Part shown: positions 17,988-27,222 of the stretch, one piece after another | Layout of the letters: every line of letters starts with the position of its first letter | Position numbering within the stretch: position 1 is the first letter of the stretch | NCBI RefSeq assembly: GCF_946998835.1 | Contig: NZ_CAMQAZ010000008.1 | Coordinates: 27,014 to 91,013 of the forward strand | DNA: 64,000 nucleotides | Source: an uncultured Corynebacterium sp. | Lineage (GTDB): Bacteria > Actinomycetota > Actinomycetes > Mycobacteriales > Mycobacteriaceae | Reading direction: 5' to 3' | Notes under the pieces: generated by a model | What the model was told of the DNA's origin: nothing | The model's database searches: none | What the model saw: the letters and a program-made list of their open reading frames with translations, nothing else | Made by a program: the position numbers and the translations under genes

Positions 17988-17996
17988 TGCTATTCT
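17988..17996 (+). promoter_or_regulatory. Extended -10 promoter of the pyr operon
   Basis: TGCTATTCT contains TGN plus TATTCT, an extended -10. The -35 region is weak, as often seen with this type. A start near 18003 gives a leader of about 110 nt before pyrR. It lies between the nusB terminator and pyrR, where the operon promoter is expected. Confidence 0.5.
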
Positions 17997-18080
17997 GATT
18001 GGCGGAAGTTTGCCCCGCGACTGCGGTTGCGGAGCGTACAAGCTGATAATCAAATATTCACAATCAAGACATCCTTTAAC

Positions 18081-18107
18081 GGACCGCACTGAGAGGCGGG
18101 GAAGGAG
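18081..18107 (+). promoter_or_regulatory. PyrR-binding RNA loop overlapping the pyrR ribosome binding site
   Basis: CCGC (18084-18087) pairs with GCGG (18096-18099) and presents ACTGAGAG. CTGAGAGG fits the CNGNGAGG core of the PyrR binding loop. The Shine-Dalgarno GGAAGGAGG begins immediately downstream and the ATG is at 18114. In mycobacteria a loop in this position mediates translational repression by PyrR with UMP; the same is inferred here because no terminator hairpin separates loop and gene. Confidence 0.68.
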
Positions 18108-18113
18108 GTCACG

Positions 18114-18683
18114 ATGAGCGAAGGAACGCCGCAAACCACTGAGCTGCTCAATGCAGACGAAGTTGCACGTACCGTCGCGCGCATCGCGCACCAAATTATT
18201 GAAAAAACTGCGCTGGATAGCCCACATGCTGGGCGCGTAGTACTCCTCGGCATTCCATCTGGTGGCGTACCGCTGGCAGAGAAACTGGCCGATTTGATTG
18301 AACAATTCTCTGGCATCCGCCCTGAAACTGGATCGCTGGATATCACCCTGTATCGGGATGACCTACGCAAGGGCCCGCACCGAGCCCTGCAACCTACTAA
18401 CATTCCGAATTCCGGAATCGATGGCACGACCGTCGTCCTCGTTGACGATGTCCTTTTCTCCGGCCGCACCATTCGCGCTGCACTTGACGCTATTGCTGAC
18501 ATCGGCCGCCCGCGGTCAATCCAGCTTGCTGTGTTGGTCGACCGTGGTCACCGTCAACTACCAATTCGCGCCGATTACGTCGGTAAGAATCTGCCAACTT
18601 CCCGCGACGAAGACGTCGACGTGCTGGTAGAGGCACTGGACGGCCGTGACGCGGTCATTCTCACTCGGGCGGAGGAACAGTGA
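18114..18683 (+). CDS. pyrR: Bifunctional pyr operon regulator / uracil phosphoribosyltransferase
   Basis: 189 residues, ATG with AAGGAGG upstream. The PRPP-binding motif VVLVDDVLFSGRT lies near 106-118. The N-terminal segment with Arg/Lys-rich TLYRDDLRKGP is the RNA-contacting region of PyrR. It senses UMP/PRPP and controls the downstream operon through the loop in its own leader. It ends in a GTGA overlap with pyrB. Confidence 0.95.
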   Translation: MSEGTPQTTELLNADEVARTVARIAHQIIEKTALDSPHAGRVVLLGIPSGGVPLAEKLADLIEQFSGIRPETGSLDITLYRDDLRKGPHRALQPTNIPNSGIDGTTVVLVDDVLFSGRTIRAALDAIADIGRPRSIQLAVLVDRGHRQLPIRADYVGKNLPTSRDEDVDVLVEALDGRDAVILTRAEEQ

Positions 18684-19633
18684 AACACCTAATTAGCATC
18701 TCGGATCTGACCAAAGATGAGATTGTCGGCCTTATGGATGAGGCTGACCGTTTCAAGGAGGTCATCCGGGGACGCGAAATCAAGAAGCTGCCGACCCTGC
18801 GCGGTCGCACCATTTACAACCTCTTTTACGAGAACTCCACTCGTACGCGTTCATCTTTCGAGACTGCCGGTAAGTGGATGAGTGCTGATGTCATCAATAT
18901 CTCGGCATCTTCTTCCTCAGTGAAAAAGGGCGAGAGTCTGAAGGATACCGCGCTGACTTTGGATGCTATCGGCGGCGATGCCATCGTCGTTAGGCATCCA
19001 TCATCGGGGGCGGCACAGCTGATTGCCAAGTGGACTGAGGAGTTTGGCAACGGCCCATCGATCATCAACGCGGGTGACGGCAAGCACCAGCACCCCACGC
19101 AGGCTCTCCTGGACGCGGTGACTCTGCGACAGCGTCTCGGCGGAATTGAAGGGCGCAAGGTCGTTATTGTTGGCGATATTCTGCACTCCCGCGTGGCTCG
19201 CTCGAATGCTGATCTGCTGAGCAAGCTCGGCGCTGAGGTCGTTTTCGTTGCTCCGCCGACGCTTCTCCCGTTCGGTATCGAGACTTGGCCGGTTCGCGTT
19301 GCGTACCGCATGGAAGACGAGATTCGCGATGCCGACGCCGTCATGATGCTGCGCGTTCAGCAGGAACGCATGCATGGCGGCTTCTTCCCGTCGCACCGCG
19401 AATACGCCACGCGCTACGGCCTGTCGAAGGCTCGCGAGAAAATGCTTCGCGACGACTGCATCGTTATGCACCCAGGACCGATGCTTCGTGGCATGGAAAT
19501 TAACGATGCCGTCGCTGATTTGCCGCGAACCGCTGTGCTGCAGCAGGTTGCCAACGGCGTCCACGTCCGCATGGCAGTTCTTTTCACACTGCTGACCTCA
19601 GGTGTTTCCGCCAATTTGGAAGGACAGGCATAA
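18680..19633 (+). CDS. pyrB: Aspartate carbamoyltransferase, catalytic chain
   Basis: 317 residues, GTG overlapping the pyrR stop. It forms carbamoyl aspartate. The carbamoyl-phosphate site STRTRSSFE is near 54 and HPTQALLD near 136; a C-terminal HPGPMLRGMEI is also present. No regulatory pyrI is found; the class with adjacent dihydroorotase is expected. pyrC begins directly after the stop codon. Confidence 0.97.
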   Translation: MKHLISISDLTKDEIVGLMDEADRFKEVIRGREIKKLPTLRGRTIYNLFYENSTRTRSSFETAGKWMSADVINISASSSSVKKGESLKDTALTLDAIGGDAIVVRHPSSGAAQLIAKWTEEFGNGPSIINAGDGKHQHPTQALLDAVTLRQRLGGIEGRKVVIVGDILHSRVARSNADLLSKLGAEVVFVAPPTLLPFGIETWPVRVAYRMEDEIRDADAVMMLRVQQERMHGGFFPSHREYATRYGLSKAREKMLRDDCIVMHPGPMLRGMEINDAVADLPRTAVLQQVANGVHVRMAVLFTLLTSGVSANLEGQA

Positions 19634-20995
19634 ATGTCGAATCGCAATGAGTATGACGAAGCCTCGTACCCCGAGGTAGGGCCACTGGCTGCGTCCGCAC
19701 GAGGCCAGTTGCTGCTCAAGGGTGTGCGTCCCTACGGTGAGGGCGAAGACGTCGACGTTTTGATTGAGGGCGGCATCATCGCTGAAATTGGTACCGACCT
19801 CGAAGCCAACGCCGGCGCCGAGGTTCTTGAATTCGACTCCCTCGTGCTTCTGCCCGGTTTGGTTGACATCCACGTGCACCTCCGCGAGCCAGGCCGTGAG
19901 GATACGGAAACCCTGGCCACCGGTTCTGCCGCCGCGGCGCGCGGGGGGTTCACCGCAGTGTTTACTATGGCGAATACGGCACCGGTCACCGACGATCCAT
20001 CGATCGCGGAGTCAGTATGGCTCAAGGGCCAGGCACTAAACCTCTGTGATATTCACCCGGTCGGCTCTATTACTAAGGGCCTGAAGGGTGAGACGCTGAC
20101 CGAGTTCGGCATGATGGCCGACTCGCAGGCCAAGGTGCGCATGTTCTCCGACGACGGTAAGTGCGTTGATAATCCGCTGATCATGCGTCGTGCCATTGAA
20201 TACGCGCGGGGCGAGGACGTCCTTCTGGCGCAGCACTGCGAAGATCCGCGTCTGACCTCGGATGCTTCTGCCCACGAGGGCCCTACTGCTGCCCGCCTCG
20301 GCCTGACCGGCTGGCCGCGCGTCGCCGAGGAATCCATTGTTGCCCGCGATGCCATCATGGCTCGCGACTACGGCGGACGCATGCACATCTGCCACGCATC
20401 CACCGAAGGCACTGTTGAGCTGGTCAAGTGGGCCAAGGAGCATGACATCCCACTGACCGCCGAGGTCACTCCGCATCACCTGATTCTCACTGATGAGAAG
20501 CTCGAGACCTACGACGGCGTCTACCGCGTCAACCCGCCACTGCGTGAGCACAGTGACACTTTGGCTCTGCGTCAGGCACTTATCGACGGCACTATCGACT
20601 GCGTCGCCACCGATCACGCCCCGCACGGTTCGGAAGAGAAGTGCTGCGAGTTCGAACACGCCAAGCCTGGCATGTTGGGGCTGGAGACCTCCATGCCGAT
20701 TATCGCCGAAGAGTTTGTCTTGAAGGGTGATTGTGACTGGCGTTGGCTGGCCAAGGTTATGAGTGAGCGTCCGGCTCAGATTGTAAAGCTGCCGGGCCAC
20801 GGTCGACCGATTGCCGTTGGTGAACCTGCAAACCTCACCATCGTTGACCCGGGCAAGAAGTGGACGGTCCGAGGCGAAGACTTGGCCTCGAAGTCTGAGA
20901 ACACTCCTTATGAGGACATGGAGATGGCCGTATCCGTAGCAGCCACCGTGCTGCGCGGTAAGGTAACCGCTCTCAATGGAGAGGTCGCTGGATAA
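19634..20995 (+). CDS. pyrC: Dihydroorotase
   Basis: 453 residues, ATG abutting the pyrB stop, with GGAAGGACA upstream. It cyclises carbamoyl aspartate. The metal-binding strand DIHVHLREPG lies near residue 77. His ligands appear in LLAQHCED and HICHAST, and ATDHAPH carries the catalytic Asp. It is type I-like (about 45 kDa) and may associate with PyrB. Confidence 0.96.
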   Translation: MSNRNEYDEASYPEVGPLAASARGQLLLKGVRPYGEGEDVDVLIEGGIIAEIGTDLEANAGAEVLEFDSLVLLPGLVDIHVHLREPGREDTETLATGSAAAARGGFTAVFTMANTAPVTDDPSIAESVWLKGQALNLCDIHPVGSITKGLKGETLTEFGMMADSQAKVRMFSDDGKCVDNPLIMRRAIEYARGEDVLLAQHCEDPRLTSDASAHEGPTAARLGLTGWPRVAEESIVARDAIMARDYGGRMHICHASTEGTVELVKWAKEHDIPLTAEVTPHHLILTDEKLETYDGVYRVNPPLREHSDTLALRQALIDGTIDCVATDHAPHGSEEKCCEFEHAKPGMLGLETSMPIIAEEFVLKGDCDWRWLAKVMSERPAQIVKLPGHGRPIAVGEPANLTIVDPGKKWTVRGEDLASKSENTPYEDMEMAVSVAATVLRGKVTALNGEVAG

Positions 20996-21081
20996 TATTC
21001 ATGTCAACGCATATTAATTCACATGCGTCCCGTATGATTAATGTAAATTCCTCGCACGCTACCCAACTGAAAGGCAATAAC

Positions 21082-22266
21082 GTGAGCAACGAGTCGCAGG
21101 CCGCGGCCGCTACAGCGGCAGTCCTGGTATTGGCAGATGGCCGAGTGTTCCGCGGACGCGGTTTTGGCGCCACCGGTACGACCCTGGGTGAGGCTGTTTT
21201 TACCACCGCTATGACGGGTTACCAGGAGACCCTGACTGATCCGTCCTACCACCGCCAGCTGGTTGTGGCCACTGCACCACAGATCGGTAACACCGGTTGG
21301 AATGACGAGGACTACGAGTCCCGTGGAAACAAGATTTGGGCAGCTGGCTTTATTATTCGCGACTTGTCGCGCATTCCCTCCAACTGGCGCTCGGAGCGGA
21401 GCTTGGAAGATGAGCTGAAGGCACAGGGCATCATCGGTATTCGTCAGATTGATACTCGCGCACTGGTTCGTCATCTGCGTGATAACGGCTCGATTGCCGC
21501 CGGTATTTTCTCCGGAGAGGACGCGCAGCAGCCCGTCGATAAGCTGCTGGAAATCGTTCGCGCACAGCCGGCGATGAAGGGCGCGGACCTGGCTCGCGAG
21601 GTCAGCACCGATAAGTCTTACGTTGTGGAGGCACAGGGGGAGAAGAAGGCCCGCGTAGTCGCTTACGACCTGGGTATTAAGTCCAACACTCCGCGTGAGC
21701 TGGCTAAGCGTGGTCTGGAAGTCGTAGTTGTTCCGGCTAACACTCCGTACGAGGACATTAAGAAGGAATACCAACCGGATGGTGTCTTCATGTCCAACGG
21801 CCCAGGCGACCCGGCAACTGCCGATGAGATGGTTGCTGTTGCCAAGGCTGCGCTCGATGACGGCATGCCGCTGTTTGGTATTTGCTTCGGTAACCAGATT
21901 CTGGGTCGCGCTTTCGGCCTGAACACCTACAAGCTGGTCTTCGGTCACCGCGGCGTCAATGTCCCGGTGAAGGACCACCGCACCGGCCGCATTTTCATCA
22001 CCGCTCAGAACCACGGCTTTGCGCTGGAAGGCAAGGCCGGAGAGAGCTTCGATACTCCGTGGGGCGAGGCAGAGGTCACGCACACCTGCCTTAACGACGA
22101 TGTTGTGGAGGGCGTTGCACTGAAGAACGGTATGGCCTTCTCCGTGCAGTACCACCCAGAGTCCGCAGCTGGCCCACACGATGCGCACTCTCTTTTCGAT
22201 GACTTCCTGGAGTTGATCCAGCAGGTCGATTTCAACAAGTCCGCAACCGAGAACTCGAACAAGTAG
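21082..22266 (+). CDS. carA: Carbamoyl-phosphate synthase, small (glutaminase) subunit
   Basis: 394 residues from GTG 21082, chosen for the GAAAGG seven bases upstream and the usual family length; the frame is open to ATG 21001. The N-terminal CPSase_sm domain precedes a class I glutamine amidotransferase. The nucleophile Cys268 lies in GICFGNQILG (often GxCLGHQ in other bacteria), and the His-Glu pair is in YHPESAAGPHD. It delivers ammonia to CarB. Confidence 0.96.
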   Translation: MSNESQAAAATAAVLVLADGRVFRGRGFGATGTTLGEAVFTTAMTGYQETLTDPSYHRQLVVATAPQIGNTGWNDEDYESRGNKIWAAGFIIRDLSRIPSNWRSERSLEDELKAQGIIGIRQIDTRALVRHLRDNGSIAAGIFSGEDAQQPVDKLLEIVRAQPAMKGADLAREVSTDKSYVVEAQGEKKARVVAYDLGIKSNTPRELAKRGLEVVVVPANTPYEDIKKEYQPDGVFMSNGPGDPATADEMVAVAKAALDDGMPLFGICFGNQILGRAFGLNTYKLVFGHRGVNVPVKDHRTGRIFITAQNHGFALEGKAGESFDTPWGEAEVTHTCLNDDVVEGVALKNGMAFSVQYHPESAAGPHDAHSLFDDFLELIQQVDFNKSATENSNK

Positions 22267-22290
22267 GAAAGGGCTAAGGGACCTAACACC

Positions 22291-25200
22291 ATGCCACGTC
22301 GTACAGACATCAACCACGTACTGGTTATCGGCTCCGGCCCGATTGTTATCGGTCAGGCCTGCGAGTTTGACTACTCCGGCACCCAGGCTTGCCGTGTGCT
22401 GCGCGAAGAGGGCCTGCGAGTCACGCTGGTCAACTCCAACCCGGCAACGATTATGACTGACCCTGAGTTCGCGGACTCCACCTACATCGAGCCGATTGAA
22501 ACCACGTACATCGAAAAGATCCTGGCTAAGGAAGCTGCAGAGGGCAACCCGATTGACGCTGTCCTGGCAACGCTCGGTGGCCAGACCGCACTGAACGCAG
22601 CTATCCAGCTGGACCGCGAAGGCATTCTGGAGAAGTACAACGTCGAGCTGATTGGTGCCGATATCCCGGCCATTCAGCGCGGTGAGGATCGCCAGATGTT
22701 CAAGGACATCGTCGCCAAGATTGGTGGCGAATCCGCTCGTTCCCGCGTCTGCCACAACATGGATGAAGTCCATGAGACTGTTGCTGAGCTCGGCCTGCCA
22801 GTCGTTGTGCGCCCGTCGTTCACCATGGGCGGTCTGGGCTCCGGTCTGGCATTCAACCAGGAAGACCTCGACCGTATTGCTGGTGGCGGTCTTGCCGCAT
22901 CTCCTGAGGCCAACGTCCTGATTGAGGAATCTATCCTCGGCTGGAAGGAATTCGAGCTCGAGCTCATGCGCGATGGCGATGACAATGTCGTCGTTGTCTG
23001 CTCCATTGAAAACGTTGATGCCCTCGGTGTTCACACCGGTGACTCGGTCACTGTCGCTCCGTCGATGACTCTGACCGATCGCGAGTACCAGACCATGCGT
23101 GACCAGGGCATCGCTATTTTGCGCGAGGTCGGCGTCGACACCGGTGGTTGTAACATTCAGTTCGCCATCAACCCGGATGACGGCCGCATCATCACCATTG
23201 AGATGAACCCGCGCGTCTCCCGCTCGTCCGCTCTGGCCTCCAAAGCAACTGGCTTCCCGATTGCGAAGATTGCCGCCAAGCTCGCTATTGGCTACACCCT
23301 CGATGAGATCACCAACGACATCACCGGTGAAACCCCGGCTGCGTTCGAGCCGGTGCAGGACTACGTGATTGTCAAGGCTCCACGCTTTGCTTTCGAGAAG
23401 TTCCCGGGTGCCGACGACACCCTGACCACCACTATGAAGTCCGTCGGTGAGGCCATGGCTATTGGGCGTAACTACATCGGCGCGCTCGGTAAGGTCATGC
23501 GCTCGTTGGAAAACAAGCCAGCTGGTTTCTGGACTGTTCCGGATGAGAACTTTGCAGGTGAGCGTGCAAACGATGTCGACGCTGTCCTCGAGGACTTGAA
23601 GCGTCCGACTGAGGGCCGCATTTATGATGTCGAGCTGGCTCAGCGCCTGGGTGCTTCCATCGAGCAGATTCACGAGGCCTCCGGTCTGGACCCGTGGTTC
23701 ATCGCCGAGATGGAGAATCTGCAGGACATCCGGAAGGCGCTTATCGACGCTCCGGTGCTCACCTCTGACCTGCTTCGTGAGGCCAAGTACTGGGGCCTGT
23801 CCGACGCTCAGATTGCTGCGCTGCGTCCGGAGTTGGCCGGGGAAGATGGCGTGCGCGAGCTGCGCTGGCGCCTGAATATCCACCCGGTGTTCAAGACCGT
23901 CGATACCTGCTCCGCTGAGTTCGAGGCACAGACTCCGTACCACTACTCGGCATACGAGCTGGATCCGGCTGCTGAGTCTGAGGTCGCTCCGCAGTCCGAG
24001 AAGGAAAAGGTCATTATTCTCGGCTCCGGTCCGAACCGCATTGGTCAGGGTATTGAGTTCGACTACTCCTGTGTCCATGCGGCCCTGGAGCTCTCCCGCG
24101 TTGGCTATGAGACCGTCATGGTCAACTGCAACCCGGAAACCGTCTCTACCGACTACGACACCGCAGACCGTCTCTACTTCGAGCCGCTGACCTTCGAGGA
24201 TGTCCTCGAGGTCTACCACGCTGAGAGCCAGTCCGGAAAGGTCGCAGGCGTTATTGTTCAGCTCGGTGGTCAGACTCCGCTGGGGCTGGCTGAGCGTCTG
24301 CAGGCTGCAGGTGTCCCGATCGTTGGCACCAGCCCAGAGGCTATCGACCTGGCTGAGGACCGCGGTGAGTTCGGCAAGGTTCTGGCTGAGGCCAACCTGC
24401 CGGCACCGGAGTTCGGTACCGCTACCTCCTTCGCAGAAGCTCGTCAGGTCGCGGCTGAGATCGGCTATCCAGTACTGGTTCGTCCGTCCTACGTTCTCGG
24501 CGGCCGTGGAATGGAAATCGTCTACGACGAAGCCACACTGGAGGACTACATCAACCGCGCTACCGAGCTGTCCAATGAGCACCCGGTGCTGGTTGACCGC
24601 TTCCTGGACAGCGCTATCGAAATCGATGTCGATGCACTGTGTGATGGGGAAGAGGTCTACCTTGGCGGTGTTATGGAGCACATCGAGGAAGCCGGTATTC
24701 ACTCCGGTGACTCCGCATGTGCGTTGCCACCGATGACCCTGTCCGGAGGCATCATCGACAAGGTGCGTGAGTCCACCAAGGCACTGGCACACGGTATTGG
24801 CGTCAAGGGCCTGATGAACGTTCAGTACGCGCTGAAGGACGAGACACTCTACGTCATCGAGGCCAACCCGCGTGCATCTCGCACCGTGCCGTTTGTCTCC
24901 AAGGCAACCTCGGTTCCGCTGGCGAAGGCCGCGTCCCGTGTCATGATGGGCGCCTCCATTGCGGAACTGCGCGAAGAGGGCATGGTTCCGTCCAACTTCG
25001 ACGGTGGCTCCCTTCCTGCCGACGCTCCGATTGCGGTTAAGGAAGCTGTCCTGCCGTTCAACCGTTTCCGCGACTTCGAGGGCCGCGCCCTCGACAGCCT
25101 GCTGAGCCCGGAGATGAAGTCCACCGGTGAGGTCATGGGCCTGGCCGACAACTTCGGTGCGGCATTCGCTAAGGGGGAGCTGGCCGGTTTCGGTGAGCTG

Positions 25201-25650
25201 CCGACCGAAGGCACTGTCTTCGTCTCGCTGGCCAACCGCGACAAGCGCACCCTGGTCTTCCCGATTCTCACGCTGGCCGATATGGGCTTCCGCATTCTGG
25301 CAACAGAAGGTACTGCGGGGATGCTGCGTCGCAACGGTGTTGAATGTGAGGTCGTCGCAAAACGCACGACTGACTCCGATGCACAAGCTGACGAGCGCGA
25401 CATTGTTGACATGATTCGCGACGGCGAGGTTGACATTATTATCAACACCCCGTCGGGTTCTGCCGGTGCTCGCTCCGACGGATACGAGATTCGCGCCGCT
25501 GCTGTGAGCCAGGGTGTCACCTGTGTGACCACCGCTCAGGGTGCCGTTGCTGCGCTGCAGGGCATTCTGGCGCTGCGGGGCGGCGAGATGAGCGTCAAGG
25601 CTCTGCAGGAACTCCACCCGGCAGAACTGGCTGCCCAGGAGCAGGCCTAA
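22291..25650 (+). CDS. carB: Carbamoyl-phosphate synthase, large subunit
   Basis: 1119 residues, ATG at 22291, 24 bp after carA. Two homologous ATP-grasp synthetase halves are visible. The repeats start at VLVIGSGPIVIGQACEFDYS and VIILGSGPNRIGQGIEFDYS, and the matching EMNPRVSRSSALASKATG and EANPRASRTVPFVSKAT lie about 550 residues apart. The C-terminal MGS-like allosteric domain (LATEGTAGMLRRNG to the end) normally binds UMP or other effectors. It supplies carbamoyl phosphate to both pyrimidine and arginine synthesis. Confidence 0.98.
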   Translation: MPRRTDINHVLVIGSGPIVIGQACEFDYSGTQACRVLREEGLRVTLVNSNPATIMTDPEFADSTYIEPIETTYIEKILAKEAAEGNPIDAVLATLGGQTALNAAIQLDREGILEKYNVELIGADIPAIQRGEDRQMFKDIVAKIGGESARSRVCHNMDEVHETVAELGLPVVVRPSFTMGGLGSGLAFNQEDLDRIAGGGLAASPEANVLIEESILGWKEFELELMRDGDDNVVVVCSIENVDALGVHTGDSVTVAPSMTLTDREYQTMRDQGIAILREVGVDTGGCNIQFAINPDDGRIITIEMNPRVSRSSALASKATGFPIAKIAAKLAIGYTLDEITNDITGETPAAFEPVQDYVIVKAPRFAFEKFPGADDTLTTTMKSVGEAMAIGRNYIGALGKVMRSLENKPAGFWTVPDENFAGERANDVDAVLEDLKRPTEGRIYDVELAQRLGASIEQIHEASGLDPWFIAEMENLQDIRKALIDAPVLTSDLLREAKYWGLSDAQIAALRPELAGEDGVRELRWRLNIHPVFKTVDTCSAEFEAQTPYHYSAYELDPAAESEVAPQSEKEKVIILGSGPNRIGQGIEFDYSCVHAALELSRVGYETVMVNCNPETVSTDYDTADRLYFEPLTFEDVLEVYHAESQSGKVAGVIVQLGGQTPLGLAERLQAAGVPIVGTSPEAIDLAEDRGEFGKVLAEANLPAPEFGTATSFAEARQVAAEIGYPVLVRPSYVLGGRGMEIVYDEATLEDYINRATELSNEHPVLVDRFLDSAIEIDVDALCDGEEVYLGGVMEHIEEAGIHSGDSACALPPMTLSGGIIDKVRESTKALAHGIGVKGLMNVQYALKDETLYVIEANPRASRTVPFVSKATSVPLAKAASRVMMGASIAELREEGMVPSNFDGGSLPADAPIAVKEAVLPFNRFRDFEGRALDSLLSPEMKSTGEVMGLADNFGAAFAKGELAGFGELPTEGTVFVSLANRDKRTLVFPILTLADMGFRILATEGTAGMLRRNGVECEVVAKRTTDSDAQADERDIVDMIRDGEVDIIINTPSGSAGARSDGYEIRAAAVSQGVTCVTTAQGAVAALQGILALRGGEMSVKALQELHPAELAAQEQA

Positions 25651-25651
25651 C

Positions 25652-26521
25652 ATGACCGCGAAGGCTGGAGATTCCGCAGTGAAGACCGTCAAGGGTTTCG
25701 GCGATCGCCTCGGAGAGGTTGTCGCCGAGCGCGGCCGGCTCTGTGTGGGCATCGACCCGCACCCGGGGCTGCTGGATGCCTGGCAGTTGCCGCAATCGGC
25801 AGAAGGCCTAGAGCGCTTTGCCGCTACATGTGTCGAAGCGTTTGGTGACATCGTCGCCGTCGTCAAGCCCCAGGTGGCGTTCTTCGAGGCGTACGGTTCC
25901 AAGGGCTTTGCCGTTTTGGAGCGGACGTTGGCTGATTTGAAGGACACCGGTGCCTTGTCGATTGCCGACGCCAAGCGTGGCGATATCGGATCAACAATGG
26001 CTGCCTACGCTGAGGCCTGGCTGTCGGATGGCTCGCCGCTGGCAGCCGACGCGCTGACGGTATCTCCATACCTCGGGTTCGGCGCACTCGATCCAGCAGT
26101 GTCGTTGGCGCTGGAGAACGGACGCGGCTTGTTTGTGCTGGCCGCAACGTCCAATCCGGAAGGTGCGTCAGTGCAGAAGGCGACTGTTTCGGGTGAAAGC
26201 CTCGCTCAGACGATGGTCGATCAGGCCGCTGCAATTAACGCTCGCCAGATTGAAGCTGGCGCAAGCGCTGGCAGCATTGGTGTCGTTGTTGGCGCAACGC
26301 TTGACGACGCCCCGGTCCTCGGCGACCTGCGCGGTCCTATCCTCATGCCCGGTGTGGGAGCTCAGGGGGGAACCCCGGCCGATGTAGATCGTCTGGCAGG
26401 GGAGTCCAGGGGGCTTGCACTGCCGAATATCTCCCGTGCGATTCTCTCGGCAGGACCCGATGTCGTGGCGCTGCGTCGCGCAACCATTGAAGCTGCGGCT
26501 CCGTTCCGGAACGTGAGCTAG
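25652..26521 (+). CDS. pyrF: Orotidine-5'-phosphate decarboxylase (PyrF type 2)
   Basis: 289 residues, ATG two bases after the carB stop. It makes UMP from OMP. The catalytic DAKRGDIGSTMAAYA is near residue 107 and the phosphate-binding GVGAQGGTPAD near 243. The length and the KPQVAFFEAYG segment fit the long actinobacterial subfamily. It closes the operon; pyrD and pyrE are not in the window. Confidence 0.96.
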   Translation: MTAKAGDSAVKTVKGFGDRLGEVVAERGRLCVGIDPHPGLLDAWQLPQSAEGLERFAATCVEAFGDIVAVVKPQVAFFEAYGSKGFAVLERTLADLKDTGALSIADAKRGDIGSTMAAYAEAWLSDGSPLAADALTVSPYLGFGALDPAVSLALENGRGLFVLAATSNPEGASVQKATVSGESLAQTMVDQAAAINARQIEAGASAGSIGVVVGATLDDAPVLGDLRGPILMPGVGAQGGTPADVDRLAGESRGLALPNISRAILSAGPDVVALRRATIEAAAPFRNVS

Positions 26522-26542
26522 CGGCAGTACATCTAACCTACT

Positions 26543-26588
26543 GAAGCCCGCAGGGCCTGCCTAGTAAGCAGGTATCCCTGCGGGCTTC
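26543..26588 (+). terminator. Long hairpin ending the pyr operon
   Basis: Perfect 13-bp stem GAAGCCCGCAGGG (26543-26555) / CCCTGCGGGCTTC (26576-26588) with a further CCTGC/GCAGG stem in the loop. There is no U tract after it, so it may act as an L-shaped terminator or an RNA end stabiliser. Confidence 0.65.
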
Positions 26589-26755
26589 CTGCGTATCTGA
26601 TGGTGAGTATTTTGACACGTTAAAAATATATTGCAACCAATTTGGGATTAATCATAAATGTGTTTATTAATCATTGTTACTAGCGGGACAACGTGTTATA
26701 AACAGCTTAAGACAATTAGGTCAATTCCGTAGTCAATTGAACACCGAGGCGCAAA

Positions 26756-27170
26756 ATGTATAGAAAGTGCATTAATGCCTTGTGTGCATCATTAATGGGG
26801 TTTGTAGGCCTTTTACCTGTATCTATTGCAAATGCTGAGGTTTATGACGACTACAAGATAGGAGCATTTGCAACCGAACAGGAAATTTCCGCCGCTATCT
26901 CGCAATACTCGCTTGGCGAATCCATTGAATAGGTGGCGGTATTGCGGAAAATACAATTCCGGTCCCGGCGAGCCGTTAAATTCGGCAGACGAAGCATGTA
27001 GGCGCCACGATAAATGCCTAGCTGCTGGTACTGCTGTCTGTTGGTGTGATTCGCAGCTTGTTTACGACCTTCGTCGCGTTCGGGACCAATATTCTGGTGC
27101 CGATCGCGTTTATATCGAGGCGGCGATTCAGGCTGTACCCCGATATCACGGCTGCCCGATTCCTGGGTGA
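26756..27170 (+). pseudogene. Secreted phospholipase-A2-like protein, disrupted by a frameshift
   Basis: An ATG at 26756 opens a 58-codon frame. It has a typical signal peptide: a Lys/Arg start, a hydrophobic core with LMGFVGLLPVSI, and an ANA cleavage site at about residue 27. This frame stops at TAG 26930-26932. The frame displaced by one base continues from this point to TGA 27170 and encodes WRYCGKYNSGPGEPLNSAD then EACRRHDKCLAA. This matches the secretory PLA2 layout: a YCG calcium-loop-like segment, then DxxCxxHDxC with the catalytic His-Asp pair and Cys residues. The two halves are complementary parts of one protein, so one inserted or two lost bases near 26925-26935 are inferred. No slippery sequence for programmed shifting is evident. 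A sequencing error is possible. Confidence 0.7.
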
Positions 27171-27222
27171 TCTCGAACGGAACGATTCAGCCGTCTTATT
27201 CAAGGGGAGGAGCGGAGGAATA

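Noticed and set aside
21019..25974. 1651-codon open frame on the minus strand opposite carA, carB and pyrF
   Set aside because: It lies wholly antisense to conserved genes; such frames arise from GC-rich codon bias. There is no domain, ribosome binding site or sensible protein composition.
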